64,000 nucleotides of DNA from Candidatus Poribacteria bacterium (GCA_022821495.1 JAJEDN010000067.1:62001-126000), one strand, 5' to 3'; counted from the stretch's first letter, positions 42,251-52,560 are shown. A program made the numbers and translations. The notes: generated from the letters alone by a model not told the origin.

Positions 42251-43087
42251 TCAGGGAAGCGGGACATTCCATTCGTCAGCACAAATAACCTCAAGCTGAT
42301 CGTGAGGTTTGAAGTAATCGGTTGGATGATGGTTTTCCCCCATATCGCCGAACAACCGACGACGGCGTGGTGTCATGCGTGCGAGAACGTCTGCTGGCAG
42401 TTTGTCATAGTCATACGGACGGGACCACATCTGCCCATAACGGAAGGTAACACTTTTGCGGATGCGTTCCGTCCGATTCGGACCGACACCGTGCCACAGT
42501 GCCCACGGAAAGATGACAGCATCCCCTGCCTCCGCGATTACCTGAATCGCGCCTTCAGGATACGTGCCTTTTTTAAATCCGTTCTCAGGAAAAGACACCT
42601 TATGGCTCCCCGGCACACACATAAAATTCCCTTGGTTAGGTTCAGTCAAATCCGTTAAAAAGAATTGGATTTTGAATTGCAAGGGTAAACTGTCTGGATG
42701 CGGATGGATGCGTTGTAGTGAAGGACCAGCATCCGTATGAAATCCCATTAAAGCTTCAACATCTGGGTGCCGGACGTAGATCTGCGTGCCCATAATTTGG
42801 AGGTAGGGTCCCATCAGAGAAAGAATCGTCCCGAAGGTGTGTGGATGATCGGTGAGCGGATCCAAGGCATCTGTCCGTTCAATCGCTCGGATAATTGTAT
42901 AGGCACCCTTTCCGAGGCGATGATTGCCTTGCAGACTCGGGGTTTCTTGGACATACGTCTCAATCGCTGAATCCACAGCCTCCAAAAGCGTCTCGATTTC
43001 GGTAGACGAAAGTACGTTCTTAATGAGCAGATACCCCTCCGTCTGCCACACCTTTTGTTGGACATCCGTCAAGTATGGAGATAACAT
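42251..43087 (-). CDS. Phytanoyl-CoA dioxygenase (PhyH) family protein
   Basis: 278 residues with the complete Fe(II)/2-oxoglutarate triad pattern: GFHTDAGPS gives the HxD, PGSHKVSFP is the loop seen in PhyH proteins, and LWHGVGPNRTERIRKSVTFR gives the distal His and the 2-oxoglutarate Arg. It begins with a 'WQTEGYLLIKNVLS' segment standard for the family. AAGGAG precedes the ATG at 43087. Compared with the paralog at 13640, which reads HIH, this copy has an intact metal site. Divergent from recG. Confidence 0.88.
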   Translation of the reverse strand: MLSPYLTDVQQKVWQTEGYLLIKNVLSSTEIETLLEAVDSAIETYVQETPSLQGNHRLGKGAYTIIRAIERTDALDPLTDHPHTFGTILSLMGPYLQIMGTQIYVRHPDVEALMGFHTDAGPSLQRIHPHPDSLPLQFKIQFFLTDLTEPNQGNFMCVPGSHKVSFPENGFKKGTYPEGAIQVIAEAGDAVIFPWALWHGVGPNRTERIRKSVTFRYGQMWSRPYDYDKLPADVLARMTPRRRRLFGDMGENHHPTDYFKPHDQLEVICADEWNVPLP

Positions 43088-43311
43088 ACGTCGCTCCTTA
43101 TGGTAACTCAAATATGGTAAAGTCTGTTAATTGATTTAAGGAGATTATAGACGGTTTTTGATGCTGTGTCAAGTCTGTTTTGCCAATAGAACTCAACGTT
43201 TACGGTGAATTTGCGTCTAATATATTGGAGTTTACGGAGATAATTCGCATATTGGCAAGGTTAAGGGATTTACTAACAAGATAACAGCGTTTGGTACTGA
43301 TAGATAAAAAT

Positions 43312-46089
43312 ATGAACAATTTCGCTAAAATTCTTACCACCATCCGCCGCCCCTTTCAGCAAGAACGCCGAAAGGGGTGTAAAGATGATGTCGTCGTCAA
43401 TGGATTGGGAAGTTATGTCCAGTTATGGGCAAAAAACGGTAATGCCTTCACGTTGGAAGCAACTGAAAAAGAGGTGCTAAACGGATTGGCAGGTCTCTTT
43501 GAAAATTACGCGAGTGCATCGCCTGCTGAACGCCGACAGACGCTTGAAGCAGCAGCGAAACAAATTGATGCTGCGCTCGGAGGCGAACAGCGTATCCCCA
43601 CAAATACAGACGCTACAACCGTAGAACCCGCACAGACACGCCAGCAGCCAACAACGCAACGTCCACGTTCCAAAAAGCGTGCACAACCGGAGATGTTGCC
43701 GCTTTTCGAGGAAACAGAAAACCGTTCTAAAAGCGTTCCTACAAAGCGAGAACCCATCTCGGAACCTACAATACCCAAAAAGCAAACGGAGCCTCCCTCT
43801 CTCTTTGGAAATATAGATGCCATCTCGCAGCAAGCGGACGACCCTCCCGCGGAAACGTCCGAAGCATCTGTACCGATCTCTGATATTCCTGTCTCAACTG
43901 ACCTCGCTTCGCTTGATTTTCTCTCTGAATCACCACAATATATCAAAGGGATCGGGCCTCGACGTGCGGCGATGCTTGCGGCAGAACTCGACATCCAAAC
44001 GGTTAGTGGATTATTGGCATACTACCCTCGCGATTATATTGACCGTTCCAAAATGGTGGAGATATACAGGGTCGGTAGAGCAGAAGATGATGAACCGGAG
44101 ACAATCCAAGGGAAAGTCGTCAACCACACTTCATCGCCGACTGCAAAAGGAAAGCGTATCGGTAAAATCTCAATTTATGATGGCACTGGTATCGCGATGT
44201 TGGTTAATTTTGGGAGACGTATCGGTATCATGAAGTCGCTGCTCCCGGTTGATACTGAGGTGGTTGTCAGCGGTAAGTTCTCGCGCCGTTACAACGAAAT
44301 ACAGGCAACCGACTATGAGTTTGAGCTGTTTGAGGAAGACAATCTGGTTCACACGAAACGGATCGTTCCGAAATATCCGCTTACAGCGAAGCTTACAGCA
44401 AAAATGCTGCGGACTTGGATGCGGACAGCACTCGATGAATACGGACAACGCATCCCCGAAATTTTCCCGCTTGAACTCCGTCAGCGGCAACGCTTGGTTG
44501 ACCGACAGTCGGCTATTAATGAGATCCATTTTCCTACCTCGGAGGCACATCGAAAAGCCGCTCAGAAACGACTCGCTTTCGAGGAGTTTTTCCTACTCAC
44601 GATCGGTATGGAGATGAAAAAAGATCGCAAAATCTCGCAGCAGGGTATCGCTTTCCAAGTGGGGAGCGAATCACAAGAGAACACCCCCTCGCTGCTACGA
44701 GACTTCATCGCTTCGCTGCCTTATGAATTGACGGGTGCACAAAAACGGGTTTTCACTGAAATCCAAGACGATATGCGACAGGAAAGTGTCATGAATCGGC
44801 TTATTCAAGGGGATGTCGGTTCCGGGAAGACTGTTGTCGCAGCGATGGCGTTGCTCTGTGCTATTGAAAATGGGTACCAAGGCGCGTTGATGGTGCCGAC
44901 TGAGATCCTTGCTGAACAGCACTATTACAATCTTACTGAGATGCTCAATGACTTACGCAAGCATACGCCTCAAGAAGCTGATGACGACATAAAAGTTGTG
45001 CTTCTCAAAAGCGATCTACCGAAGGCGGAACGTGAAGAAGCGTTAGCAGCGATCGCTGATGGCAGCGCAGACCTTATCGTTGGGACACAGGCATTGATAC
45101 AGGAGGGTGTGGATTTTCAGAAACTTGGACTCGTTATCATCGACGAACAGCATCGATTCGGTGTCATGCAACGCGCGACACTTCGCAACAAAGCACAATT
45201 CGGAAACGGCACTCAGAAACAGTCTACCGATGCCGCTGTGTCACCAGATGTCCTTGTTATGACAGCAACACCTATTCCGAGAACGCTCGCTTTGACGCTC
45301 TACGGCGACCTGAATGTTTCTGTTATTGATGAGATGCCGCCCGGTAGACAGACGATTAAGACCTACTGGATAAAAGAAAAGGACAGGGAAAAGTTATACG
45401 TTGATCTTCGGAAAGAGATTCAACGCGGTAGACAGGCATACATCGTTTATCCGCTCGTTGAAGAGTCCGAGAAACTGGAAGAACTTAAAGCCGCCACAGA
45501 GATGGCGGAACATCTGCAAACTGCCGTTTTCCCTGACCTACGTGTTGGGTTGTTGCATGGACAGATGAAATCCATTGAAAAACAAGAGGTCATGGCAGAA
45601 TTCAATAATAAGCAGATTGATATCCTTGTTTCGACAACGGTGATCGAGGTAGGCATTGATGTCCCGAACGCAACACTGATGGTGATCGAGAACGCGGAAC
45701 GTTTTGGGTTGTCCCAGCTGCACCAGTTGCGTGGACGTGTCGGACGTGGTAAACACCAGTCTGCCTGCTATCTCGTCGCGACTCCGAAAGGCGACGATTC
45801 TTATCAACGGATTCTGGCGATGATTCGGACGAACAACGGGTTCCAGATAGCAGAGGCGGATCTGAATATCCGCGGACCGGGAGAGTTTTTCGGTACACGC
45901 CAATCGGGTGTCCCGAATTTCAAGATTGCGGACATCATCCATGATACCTCGCTTTTAGAAGCCGCCAAACGGGAGGCGGAGTTATTGATCAAAGCCGACC
46001 CGGAGTTGAACGCACCGAGGCATCAATTGCTGAAGCTGATGTTACAGAAACACTGGCGCGGTAATCTGGAAATCGCATCTGTTGGATAG
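43312..46089 (+). CDS. recG: ATP-dependent DNA helicase RecG
   Basis: Reverses stalled replication forks and branches Holliday junctions. 925 residues: an N-terminal extension of about 200 residues (ending in a Pro/Arg-rich linker) precedes the wedge domain (YIKGIGPRRAAMLAAEL then LLAYYPRDYIDRSKM), then the helicase core with GDVGSGKT (about 501-508), DEQHRFGVMQR (about 610), MTATPIPRTLALTLYGDL and QLHQLRGRVGRG. The core is complete. The extension is longer than in Escherichia coli (693 residues) but such extensions are known in some phyla. ATG at 43312 is preferred; a TTG at 43291 is in frame. No strong ribosome site. Confidence 0.95.
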   Translation: MNNFAKILTTIRRPFQQERRKGCKDDVVVNGLGSYVQLWAKNGNAFTLEATEKEVLNGLAGLFENYASASPAERRQTLEAAAKQIDAALGGEQRIPTNTDATTVEPAQTRQQPTTQRPRSKKRAQPEMLPLFEETENRSKSVPTKREPISEPTIPKKQTEPPSLFGNIDAISQQADDPPAETSEASVPISDIPVSTDLASLDFLSESPQYIKGIGPRRAAMLAAELDIQTVSGLLAYYPRDYIDRSKMVEIYRVGRAEDDEPETIQGKVVNHTSSPTAKGKRIGKISIYDGTGIAMLVNFGRRIGIMKSLLPVDTEVVVSGKFSRRYNEIQATDYEFELFEEDNLVHTKRIVPKYPLTAKLTAKMLRTWMRTALDEYGQRIPEIFPLELRQRQRLVDRQSAINEIHFPTSEAHRKAAQKRLAFEEFFLLTIGMEMKKDRKISQQGIAFQVGSESQENTPSLLRDFIASLPYELTGAQKRVFTEIQDDMRQESVMNRLIQGDVGSGKTVVAAMALLCAIENGYQGALMVPTEILAEQHYYNLTEMLNDLRKHTPQEADDDIKVVLLKSDLPKAEREEALAAIADGSADLIVGTQALIQEGVDFQKLGLVIIDEQHRFGVMQRATLRNKAQFGNGTQKQSTDAAVSPDVLVMTATPIPRTLALTLYGDLNVSVIDEMPPGRQTIKTYWIKEKDREKLYVDLRKEIQRGRQAYIVYPLVEESEKLEELKAATEMAEHLQTAVFPDLRVGLLHGQMKSIEKQEVMAEFNNKQIDILVSTTVIEVGIDVPNATLMVIENAERFGLSQLHQLRGRVGRGKHQSACYLVATPKGDDSYQRILAMIRTNNGFQIAEADLNIRGPGEFFGTRQSGVPNFKIADIIHDTSLLEAAKREAELLIKADPELNAPRHQLLKLMLQKHWRGNLEIASVG

Positions 46090-46094
46090 GTCGA

Positions 46095-47069
46095 TTATTT
46101 GGCGTGTTTTGTGTTTATCAGATTATATAGTTGTGGGACAGTAACGGAAAAATCACCGGAGATGTGGTACCCCTCGCCGCCATCTTTCACTGTACGGATA
46201 AGGATCGTCTTTTTGGGACGATGGTAGTAGTGTGCGTCGGTAGTGGCTCCCTCGTCTTGGAAATCAGGGAAGTCGATGATGTCGAAGTTCGCAGTCGTGA
46301 AACGCCGAATCTCTTCGCCGCGCTGGGTTGCGATGTTGCGTGCCATTGAGAGGCTTTTGAGGTAGACTTCAGGTCCCATCACAGCAGAGCCTAAGTTGAG
46401 AAAAACGCCGCCTTCAAGCTTCGAGACACTCTGCGCAAATCGAAGAAAATCCTCACCTGTTGTCCAACCCATGGCGGCATAATCGGCAGATGGATGTTGG
46501 TCGATGATGTCATAACCGATCCCCTTGTGAACAGTAAACGGCACGCCTAAGCGATACGCTGCCGCAAACATACTCACATCGCCGTGCGGAAAAGAGATAC
46601 CCTGCTCGGCTTCTTCGATGAGTCTGCCGACTGCTTCCCCAAAACCGATTTTATCCCGATATCCCCGAACAATCGCTTCGTTTAAATAACGTCCTGTCTC
46701 TTCCCAATTGCCGAACTTACCGTCCCAGATATAGTCCTCCACATCCTCAAGCGTGGCACCGATGTGCGCGAGTTCAAAATCGTGGATAGCACACGCACCG
46801 TTGGTGGCGACATGCGTGATGATACCGCGTTCCATCAAATCGATAATAAAGCGAGAGTTACCGCGCCGCATGACGTGCGCGCCCATCATCCAGATGACCT
46901 GTTTTCCCGAGCGATGCGCCGCAACGATTCGATCTGCAACGATGTGGAGGTGAGCGTTTTCGTAGGACGGCGGCTCTGCGTCTAACGTGTAGACATCTGC
47001 CACCGTCATTTTGTGTCGGCGTTCGGAGAGCGGGAGGACTGTGAGTTGCTCACGATTCAGTCTATCCAT
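46095..47069 (-). CDS. Deoxyhypusine-synthase-like protein
   Basis: 324 residues. VIWMMGAHVMRRGNSRFIID, THVATNGACAIHDFELAHIG and IWDGKFGNWEETGRYLNEA form a recognisable bacterial relative of deoxyhypusine synthase, the NAD/spermidine enzyme that modifies eIF5A in archaea and eukaryotes. Bacteria lack eIF5A hypusination, so the true role is open; NAD-dependent polyamine chemistry is a possible inference. The start codon is six bases after the end of smc, so it belongs to that transcript, and it converges with recG (5-base gap). Confidence 0.8.
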   Translation of the reverse strand: MDRLNREQLTVLPLSERRHKMTVADVYTLDAEPPSYENAHLHIVADRIVAAHRSGKQVIWMMGAHVMRRGNSRFIIDLMERGIITHVATNGACAIHDFELAHIGATLEDVEDYIWDGKFGNWEETGRYLNEAIVRGYRDKIGFGEAVGRLIEEAEQGISFPHGDVSMFAAAYRLGVPFTVHKGIGYDIIDQHPSADYAAMGWTTGEDFLRFAQSVSKLEGGVFLNLGSAVMGPEVYLKSLSMARNIATQRGEEIRRFTTANFDIIDFPDFQDEGATTDAHYYHRPKKTILIRTVKDGGEGYHISGDFSVTVPQLYNLINTKHAK

Positions 47070-47075
47070 ATATGA

Positions 47076-50000
47076 CTACTCGGCGAACTTGGCGGAGACA
47101 ATCTTTGAGATACCCGCCTGTTCCATCGTTACACCGTACATCGCGTCAGCGATTTCCATCGTGCGACGGTTGTGTGTGATAATGATGAACTGCGTATTAT
47201 CGGCGTAAGCACGAATCAGATTTGCGAAACGGAGCACATTCGCCTCGTCAAGTGCAGCATCAACCTCATCAAGCACACAGAACGGGCTCGGTTTGATTTT
47301 GAAGACCGCAAACAAGAGTCCGATAGCGACGAGTGAACGCTCACCACCAGAAAGTTGCGTAATGCTCTGCGGACGTTTGCCCGGCGGACGCGCAATGATG
47401 TCAATGCCTGAATCAAGTATATTAGACGGATCGGTCAATAACAACTCCGTTTCACCGCCACCGAAGAGCTGCGTAAAGACCTCTTGGAAGTTCGTCTGTA
47501 CCTTTTCAAACGTCTCCTGAAATACGTCTCTTGAGGTCTGATTGATCTTCTCTATCACCTGATAGGTAGCCTGAATCGACTGTTGGATGTCTTCACGCTG
47601 GGAAATGAGGAAATCGTGTCGTTTCTTATGTTCCTCATAAGCCTCAATCGCTTTAAGGTTCACTGCACCCATCCCGGAAAGTTCTGCCTTCAACTTTTCG
47701 ATACTATCAAGCAGATCGATCTCGTCCATTCCCTGTTCGTCATTCGCCAGTGGCGGTAGTGCATCAATCGAGACCTGATATTTCTCATGGATACGGGTTG
47801 AGACCGATTTGATCCGCATCTCAAGTTGTGTCGTTTTGACTTCAAGTTGATGGCGCGCTTTATTCTGTCGCTCAAAGTTTCTGCGCGTTGCACGCATCTC
47901 TTTTTGAAGGACGGCTACCTCTTCAAGAAGGGTTTGCCGCTCTTTATTTTGTTCATCAACATGTGATTCTGCTTCAGCGCGATCCCCCTCTAACCGCAGG
48001 AACTCACGCTGTGCCGCTTCGACTTGCTGTCCGAGATCGATTTTGGTCTGTTCATCTGAGTCAATAATGGCTTGTTGTTCAGCGATCTCCCTTGCTGTCC
48101 GCTGTTGTGCCGCGTCAAGTGCTTGTAGTTCAGATGCCATGCTTTCCAATTTCTGGCTCTGTCCCGCTAAGAAGACTTGCATTTTTTGGCAATTTTCGGC
48201 GACTTCGGCACGTTTGCGGTCTTCACTCTCAATCTGTTCGGAGACCCGCTCAATCCAGCGTCCGGTACGATCCCGTTTTTGCGTCAATCCCAAGATTTCG
48301 GTTTCAAGTGTCTGTTGTGCTTCGCGCGACACAGCGACTGCATCCATGAGTTCCTTGTTCTCTACTTCAACTTCAGCAAGTTGGTGTTCAAGTTGCGTAA
48401 CTTGGAGGTTCGCCTGCTCCATATCTTTGGTCACAGAGGCTTTTTCAACGCGCTTATCTTGCCACTGCATGGTAAGGGTCTGCCGCGTTTTTTGTAAATT
48501 CGCGATTTTCGCGGCGTATGCCTTACGTTTCTCATCTTTTTTATTGGAATTCTGCGTCAACTTCCCGATCTCTGCTTCCAGCGTCTCAAGCTCGCGTGCC
48601 CGACTGAGCAAGCCTCTCTGTTTTTGGCTTGTTTGACCACCGGTGATAGCACCAGAGGTATCAATGACATCGCCATCTAAAGTAACGAGACGTGCCCGTG
48701 GACGGAATTGCCGGGTCAGTGCAACTGCAGCATCCAAATCTTCAATGACGAGTGTATTACCCAACAGATATTGCATGGCAGGCTCATATTTACGGTCATA
48801 GTCAATCAATTCTTGAGCGATGCCAATGACACCCGGTTTTTTGAGGAGTGCTTCATCATAGAACCTACGTTCGCGTATGAAATCAAGTGGGAGGAACTTC
48901 ACTCTACCGGCGCGATGCTTTTTAAGGAAAGCGACACCGCTTTGTGCGTCTTCTGCGGCTTCGGCAATAACACTCTGAATGTCACCACCGAGTGCGACCT
49001 CTATTGCGACTTCATACTCAGTATCGGTTGTGAGCAGCTCGGCAACGACCCCACAAATGCCTTGAAATTGATCAGGGTTATGGGTTTTCGCCTGCATTAT
49101 TGCCCGGACACCGGCGTAATATCCTTCGTAGGCAGATTGTAATTCCTGCAGCGATCTAAGCCGTGAGACGTTACGCCCTAAAGTATTCTGCAAGCCTTGA
49201 AGTTCGACTTCAATTTTGCGGAGCGCATCCTGATTTGCCTGCAGATCGTTTTCTACCTGATCTCGCGCGGTTTCAATCTGAACCAATTCTGCCTTTAACT
49301 TTGTTTCAGTGCGTTGGACCGCAGCGTGGGTATCAGTCGCAGATTTTAGTTGCGTTGTCAAGGCATCTGTATTCGCTTTAATGCGATTAAGATTACCCTC
49401 GGTGCTTGTTAATTTGTGCTCAATTGCGAGACGTTTACGCTCCTGATTTTCCAGTTCCGTTGCGGTTTCCTGTAAGGTGGTCTGTGCCTCTTGCACGGAC
49501 TCCTTGGAGGCACTGATGCGATCGGCGAGTTGCGTCAGTAGCTGCTGGCGTGCTGCTAAGCGACTTGCTTCTATTTTGTAGGAAGCCTCAAGTTTTTGGT
49601 GTTCTTGGGTGCGTTCTTGTTTTTTTCTAAGATGGGCTGTCTGATCTGCCTTTAAAGATTCAAGCGTCTGGAGGGCGCGTTCACGTTGTTTTTGGATGTT
49701 GAGTTGTCGTTCCTTGTGAAGCACGATCTGCCGCTCAATCTGCTCAATCTGCGTTTCAATCTCGCGGAGCGCTGTCTGTCCGGCACGTATTGCTTCGTCC
49801 AATTCCGACTGGCGGGTCGTGGAACTCTCAATCCGCTCTTCGGCAACTTTAAGCGTTTCAGAAGCGGTTGAGACACTCGTTAAAATCTCATCCAAATCGG
49901 TTTGCGCTTGGCTATAATCCGTGTGGAGTTTATCGTATTCCCTGCGCGCGAGGTCCAACTCAAACTGCTTTAGCTGGGCATGTTGTGTATTATAGTGCCG

Positions 50001-50666
50001 TGCTTGTTCTGCCTGTTCCTTAAGCGATTCAGTCTCGTGTTGTAACTCCTGAATCACATCGTTGATACGGACGAGGTTTTGCTCAGCCTGCTCGAGCTTA
50101 CGGAGTGCTGTCTTCTTTCGATGCTTATACTTAGTAATGCCAGCGACTTCATCGAATAGAAAGCGGCGTTCTTCTGGACGTACGTTCAGAATCAGGTCGA
50201 TTTTGCTCTGCTCCATAACCGAGTAGGCATCGACACCGATACCGGTATCCATAAAGAGTTCGCTGATATCGCGGAGCCGGCACGGACTCTGATTGATCAG
50301 ATAACGGCTCTCGCCATCGCGAGTGAGGTGACGGCATACTTCAACTTCGGGGGATCCGAGCGCAATGTTCTGTGCGTCTTGTTCGGACATGTTTCCGTTG
50401 CCATTACCATTGGAAAAGCGTAATGCAACCTCTGTTTTCTGGGCAGGTGCGAAATTGGCACCGCCATTAAAAAGTAGGTCGCGCATGGAGGCGCACCGAA
50501 GCGAACGGGCACTCTGTTCGCCAAGTACCCATCGAATTGCATCAGAGACATTACTTTTTCCGCAACCGTTGGGTCCGACAATGGTAGTGATACCGGGTTC
50601 AAGTATTAATTCAACTTCTTCGGCAAAACTCTTGAATCCTCGAACTTTTATGCTGTTTAAGTGCAA
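47076..50666 (-). CDS. smc: Chromosome segregation/condensation ATPase SMC
   Basis: 1196 residues, normal for bacterial SMC. Walker A GPNGCGKS (31-38), Q-loop and DRW-like segment, two long coiled coils, the hinge around GVVAELLTTDTEYEVAIEVALG (about 525-680), C-terminal signature LSGGERSLVAIGLLFAVFK and Walker B FCVLDEVDAALDEANV are all present. The start is TTG, fixed by GGGAGGG eight bases upstream; no nearer ATG suits. SMC compacts and separates chromosomes with ScpA/ScpB, which are not in the window. The deoxyhypusine-synthase-like gene follows. Confidence 0.96.
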   Translation of the reverse strand: MHLNSIKVRGFKSFAEEVELILEPGITTIVGPNGCGKSNVSDAIRWVLGEQSARSLRCASMRDLLFNGGANFAPAQKTEVALRFSNGNGNGNMSEQDAQNIALGSPEVEVCRHLTRDGESRYLINQSPCRLRDISELFMDTGIGVDAYSVMEQSKIDLILNVRPEERRFLFDEVAGITKYKHRKKTALRKLEQAEQNLVRINDVIQELQHETESLKEQAEQARHYNTQHAQLKQFELDLARREYDKLHTDYSQAQTDLDEILTSVSTASETLKVAEERIESSTTRQSELDEAIRAGQTALREIETQIEQIERQIVLHKERQLNIQKQRERALQTLESLKADQTAHLRKKQERTQEHQKLEASYKIEASRLAARQQLLTQLADRISASKESVQEAQTTLQETATELENQERKRLAIEHKLTSTEGNLNRIKANTDALTTQLKSATDTHAAVQRTETKLKAELVQIETARDQVENDLQANQDALRKIEVELQGLQNTLGRNVSRLRSLQELQSAYEGYYAGVRAIMQAKTHNPDQFQGICGVVAELLTTDTEYEVAIEVALGGDIQSVIAEAAEDAQSGVAFLKKHRAGRVKFLPLDFIRERRFYDEALLKKPGVIGIAQELIDYDRKYEPAMQYLLGNTLVIEDLDAAVALTRQFRPRARLVTLDGDVIDTSGAITGGQTSQKQRGLLSRARELETLEAEIGKLTQNSNKKDEKRKAYAAKIANLQKTRQTLTMQWQDKRVEKASVTKDMEQANLQVTQLEHQLAEVEVENKELMDAVAVSREAQQTLETEILGLTQKRDRTGRWIERVSEQIESEDRKRAEVAENCQKMQVFLAGQSQKLESMASELQALDAAQQRTAREIAEQQAIIDSDEQTKIDLGQQVEAAQREFLRLEGDRAEAESHVDEQNKERQTLLEEVAVLQKEMRATRRNFERQNKARHQLEVKTTQLEMRIKSVSTRIHEKYQVSIDALPPLANDEQGMDEIDLLDSIEKLKAELSGMGAVNLKAIEAYEEHKKRHDFLISQREDIQQSIQATYQVIEKINQTSRDVFQETFEKVQTNFQEVFTQLFGGGETELLLTDPSNILDSGIDIIARPPGKRPQSITQLSGGERSLVAIGLLFAVFKIKPSPFCVLDEVDAALDEANVLRFANLIRAYADNTQFIIITHNRRTMEIADAMYGVTMEQAGISKIVSAKFAE

Positions 50667-50822
50667 AGGTTCGACCCTCCCACTAAAAGTTTAAAATAAT
50701 AATCGCAATGACAAGCCGTTTTCAAACGCGCCCGCACTTTACAATGTGAAAGCGCGCTACAACCTTGTCTCAGCGTGAACGTTCATATATACGTAGTATA
50801 AATGGAAAAAGTTTCACAATTT

Positions 50823-51575
50823 TCAGGAGTCCAAAGTTCTCGCCAGTGTCAAAACATCGATTTCAGCGGGATCAGCGCTCCATAATTCACTGACCGCCTC
50901 ACGAATCGTTGCACCCGTTGTAAAAACATCATCAATGACCAAGAGCCGTTTTCCACGGATAACATCTGGATTTCGGACTTCAAAGGCGCCGACGATATTC
51001 TGTTGCCGGGTTTCTTTGTCCAAACTGCTTTGTGCGACTGTATGCCGTTTCCGAACCAGCGCATCGACAAGAACTGGTAAGCCTTCCGATTTTGCAATCC
51101 CATTGGCGAGTAGCGTCGCTTGGTTGAAACCGCGTTCCCGCATCCGTTTTTTGTGAATTGGGATCGGCAGAACAAAGTCGTATTCTGGAATGTTACAGTC
51201 TAACGGGATATGCGCGTTCATCAGTTGAACCAAGTGCGGCGCAAATACCGTTTTCTTTCCGAATTTAAAGAGATGTATCGCCTGTTGGAGTGTTGTTTGG
51301 TAAAATGCGATGGATCTCAATTTTCCGTAGCGAGGTGGCGAGACAGCACAGTCGTCACAGCGTCCGTTGACATCTGGAGTGCCACATATATCACACCAAG
51401 GCGGCTCAAGGAATTGAACGTCCTCCCAGCAGTTCGTACAGATATAAGGCATAGACGCGACCCCAAGAAAATCTTTACAGACATGACATTCTGCGGGATA
51501 GAGGAATGTGATCGCTGTTTCAATTGCCTGTTGCAACAAGGACGATACTCGTAAACTGATTGATTTTAGTGCCAT
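50823..51575 (-). CDS. comF: ComF-family phosphoribosyltransferase-like protein
   Basis: 250 residues. Two cysteine pairs sit at C30/C33 with C46/C49, and another at C61/C64 with C73/C76, forming zinc knuckles, then the phosphoribosyltransferase loop LLVIDDVFTTGAT. ComF proteins are needed for DNA uptake in competent bacteria and resemble amidophosphoribosyltransferases. No other competence gene is nearby. The preceding 260 bases toward 51832 contain a structured hairpin; smc lies 156 bases downstream. Confidence 0.88.
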   Translation of the reverse strand: MALKSISLRVSSLLQQAIETAITFLYPAECHVCKDFLGVASMPYICTNCWEDVQFLEPPWCDICGTPDVNGRCDDCAVSPPRYGKLRSIAFYQTTLQQAIHLFKFGKKTVFAPHLVQLMNAHIPLDCNIPEYDFVLPIPIHKKRMRERGFNQATLLANGIAKSEGLPVLVDALVRKRHTVAQSSLDKETRQQNIVGAFEVRNPDVIRGKRLLVIDDVFTTGATIREAVSELWSADPAEIDVLTLARTLDS

Positions 51576-51722
51576 AAAATTAAAACTGACTGAAATAAAA
51601 AGTTATTATATGATAAGTTTATCATATATAAATTCTGATGTCAAGAAAAAGAAGCAGAAAAAGAACTATTCAATGGTGGGTGTATGTGGATATAATTGTC
51701 TAAGGCGAGATTAACTGAAAAT

Positions 51723-51789
51723 GGCGAGGTGTTTTTGCTTGGGGTATTTGATAGAGTGTTTCTGCGTATTTCCCCCAAGAAACCTCGCC
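51723..51789. repeat. Long imperfect hairpin
   Basis: GGCGAGGT (51723-51730) pairs with ACCTCGCC (51782-51789), and CTTGGGG (51738-51744) pairs with CCCCAAG (51773-51779), with an asymmetric bulge between. Located between comF and the secreted-protein gene. The stem piece CCCAAGCAAAA occurs in other intergenic repeats here. Confidence 0.6.
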
Positions 51790-51831
51790 AGCAAGAGTAG
51801 ATTCGTTAATTATAAAACGTCTGTAAGGGAG

Positions 51832-52560
51832 CTATAACCCACTGGCATCCTTTAGGCTTCCCCATGTAACCGCTAATTTCTGTGAAGGTTCGACTGCGAG
51901 TGTCGCCTCACCTAACGTAATCGCTGGAATTATAGGGACTGAGCCTAATTCCAAAGAGACGATGTCTATCGTAGAAATCCAGATATCGGGGCGCGGATTT
52001 TTCCATTTGGTGGTAATCAACCCGGCGTGTCCACAGGGCGGCCCTTCTTTCTTGATCCAACCCCAGACGGAGTTATCATCTTCAAGATTGGCACCGTCGT
52101 GACACCAATCATCGGAATTAACACCTGAAATCATCTCCAGTTCTTCCTTTTTCCCATCTCGGTAATGCATAACGAATTTGTAACTCGGCACGCCGTTCTG
52201 TTCCCATCCCGTTGCGTGTAAAAAATAGATGAACTTCGCCTGACCTTCAACGGCAATGTCCTCAACTGCTTTGGGCCATCTCGCTGCATTTGTTCCGAAA
52301 ACGACGATGGCACCATCAATAATCTGGAATTCAACCTTACCGTCCGGTCCCTCAAATTCGCCAACTTCGTCAATAGGTAGAAGGGAGAGTGTGCTGTCTC
52401 CAGCGGCTAACGTCCACCATTGGTGTTCAACCAGTTTCGTGTTTGAATAGGGTTCAATATCAACATGTATCCATTCATCTAACGCTATCGCAATTCCTGT
52501 TGAAAAAAGACTGACGGCACAGACAGATGCAATCAGTATGAACAACTTAACCAGTTTCAT
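51832..52560 (-). CDS. Secreted protein of unknown function
   Basis: 242 residues. A signal peptide (MKLVKLFILIASVCAVSLFS, cleavage near ALA-DEW) leads to a beta-rich domain with EHQWWTLAAGDSTLSLLPID, VFGTNAARWPKAVE, YFLHATGWEQNGVPSYKFVM and NSVWGWIKKEGPPCGHAG. Regular Trp and Gly spacing suggests a carbohydrate-binding-like beta sandwich, but I can name no family. Two cysteines could pair. AGGAGG precedes the ATG. Alone on its transcript. Confidence 0.75.
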   Translation of the reverse strand: MKLVKLFILIASVCAVSLFSTGIAIALDEWIHVDIEPYSNTKLVEHQWWTLAAGDSTLSLLPIDEVGEFEGPDGKVEFQIIDGAIVVFGTNAARWPKAVEDIAVEGQAKFIYFLHATGWEQNGVPSYKFVMHYRDGKKEELEMISGVNSDDWCHDGANLEDDNSVWGWIKKEGPPCGHAGLITTKWKNPRPDIWISTIDIVSLELGSVPIIPAITLGEATLAVEPSQKLAVTWGSLKDASGL

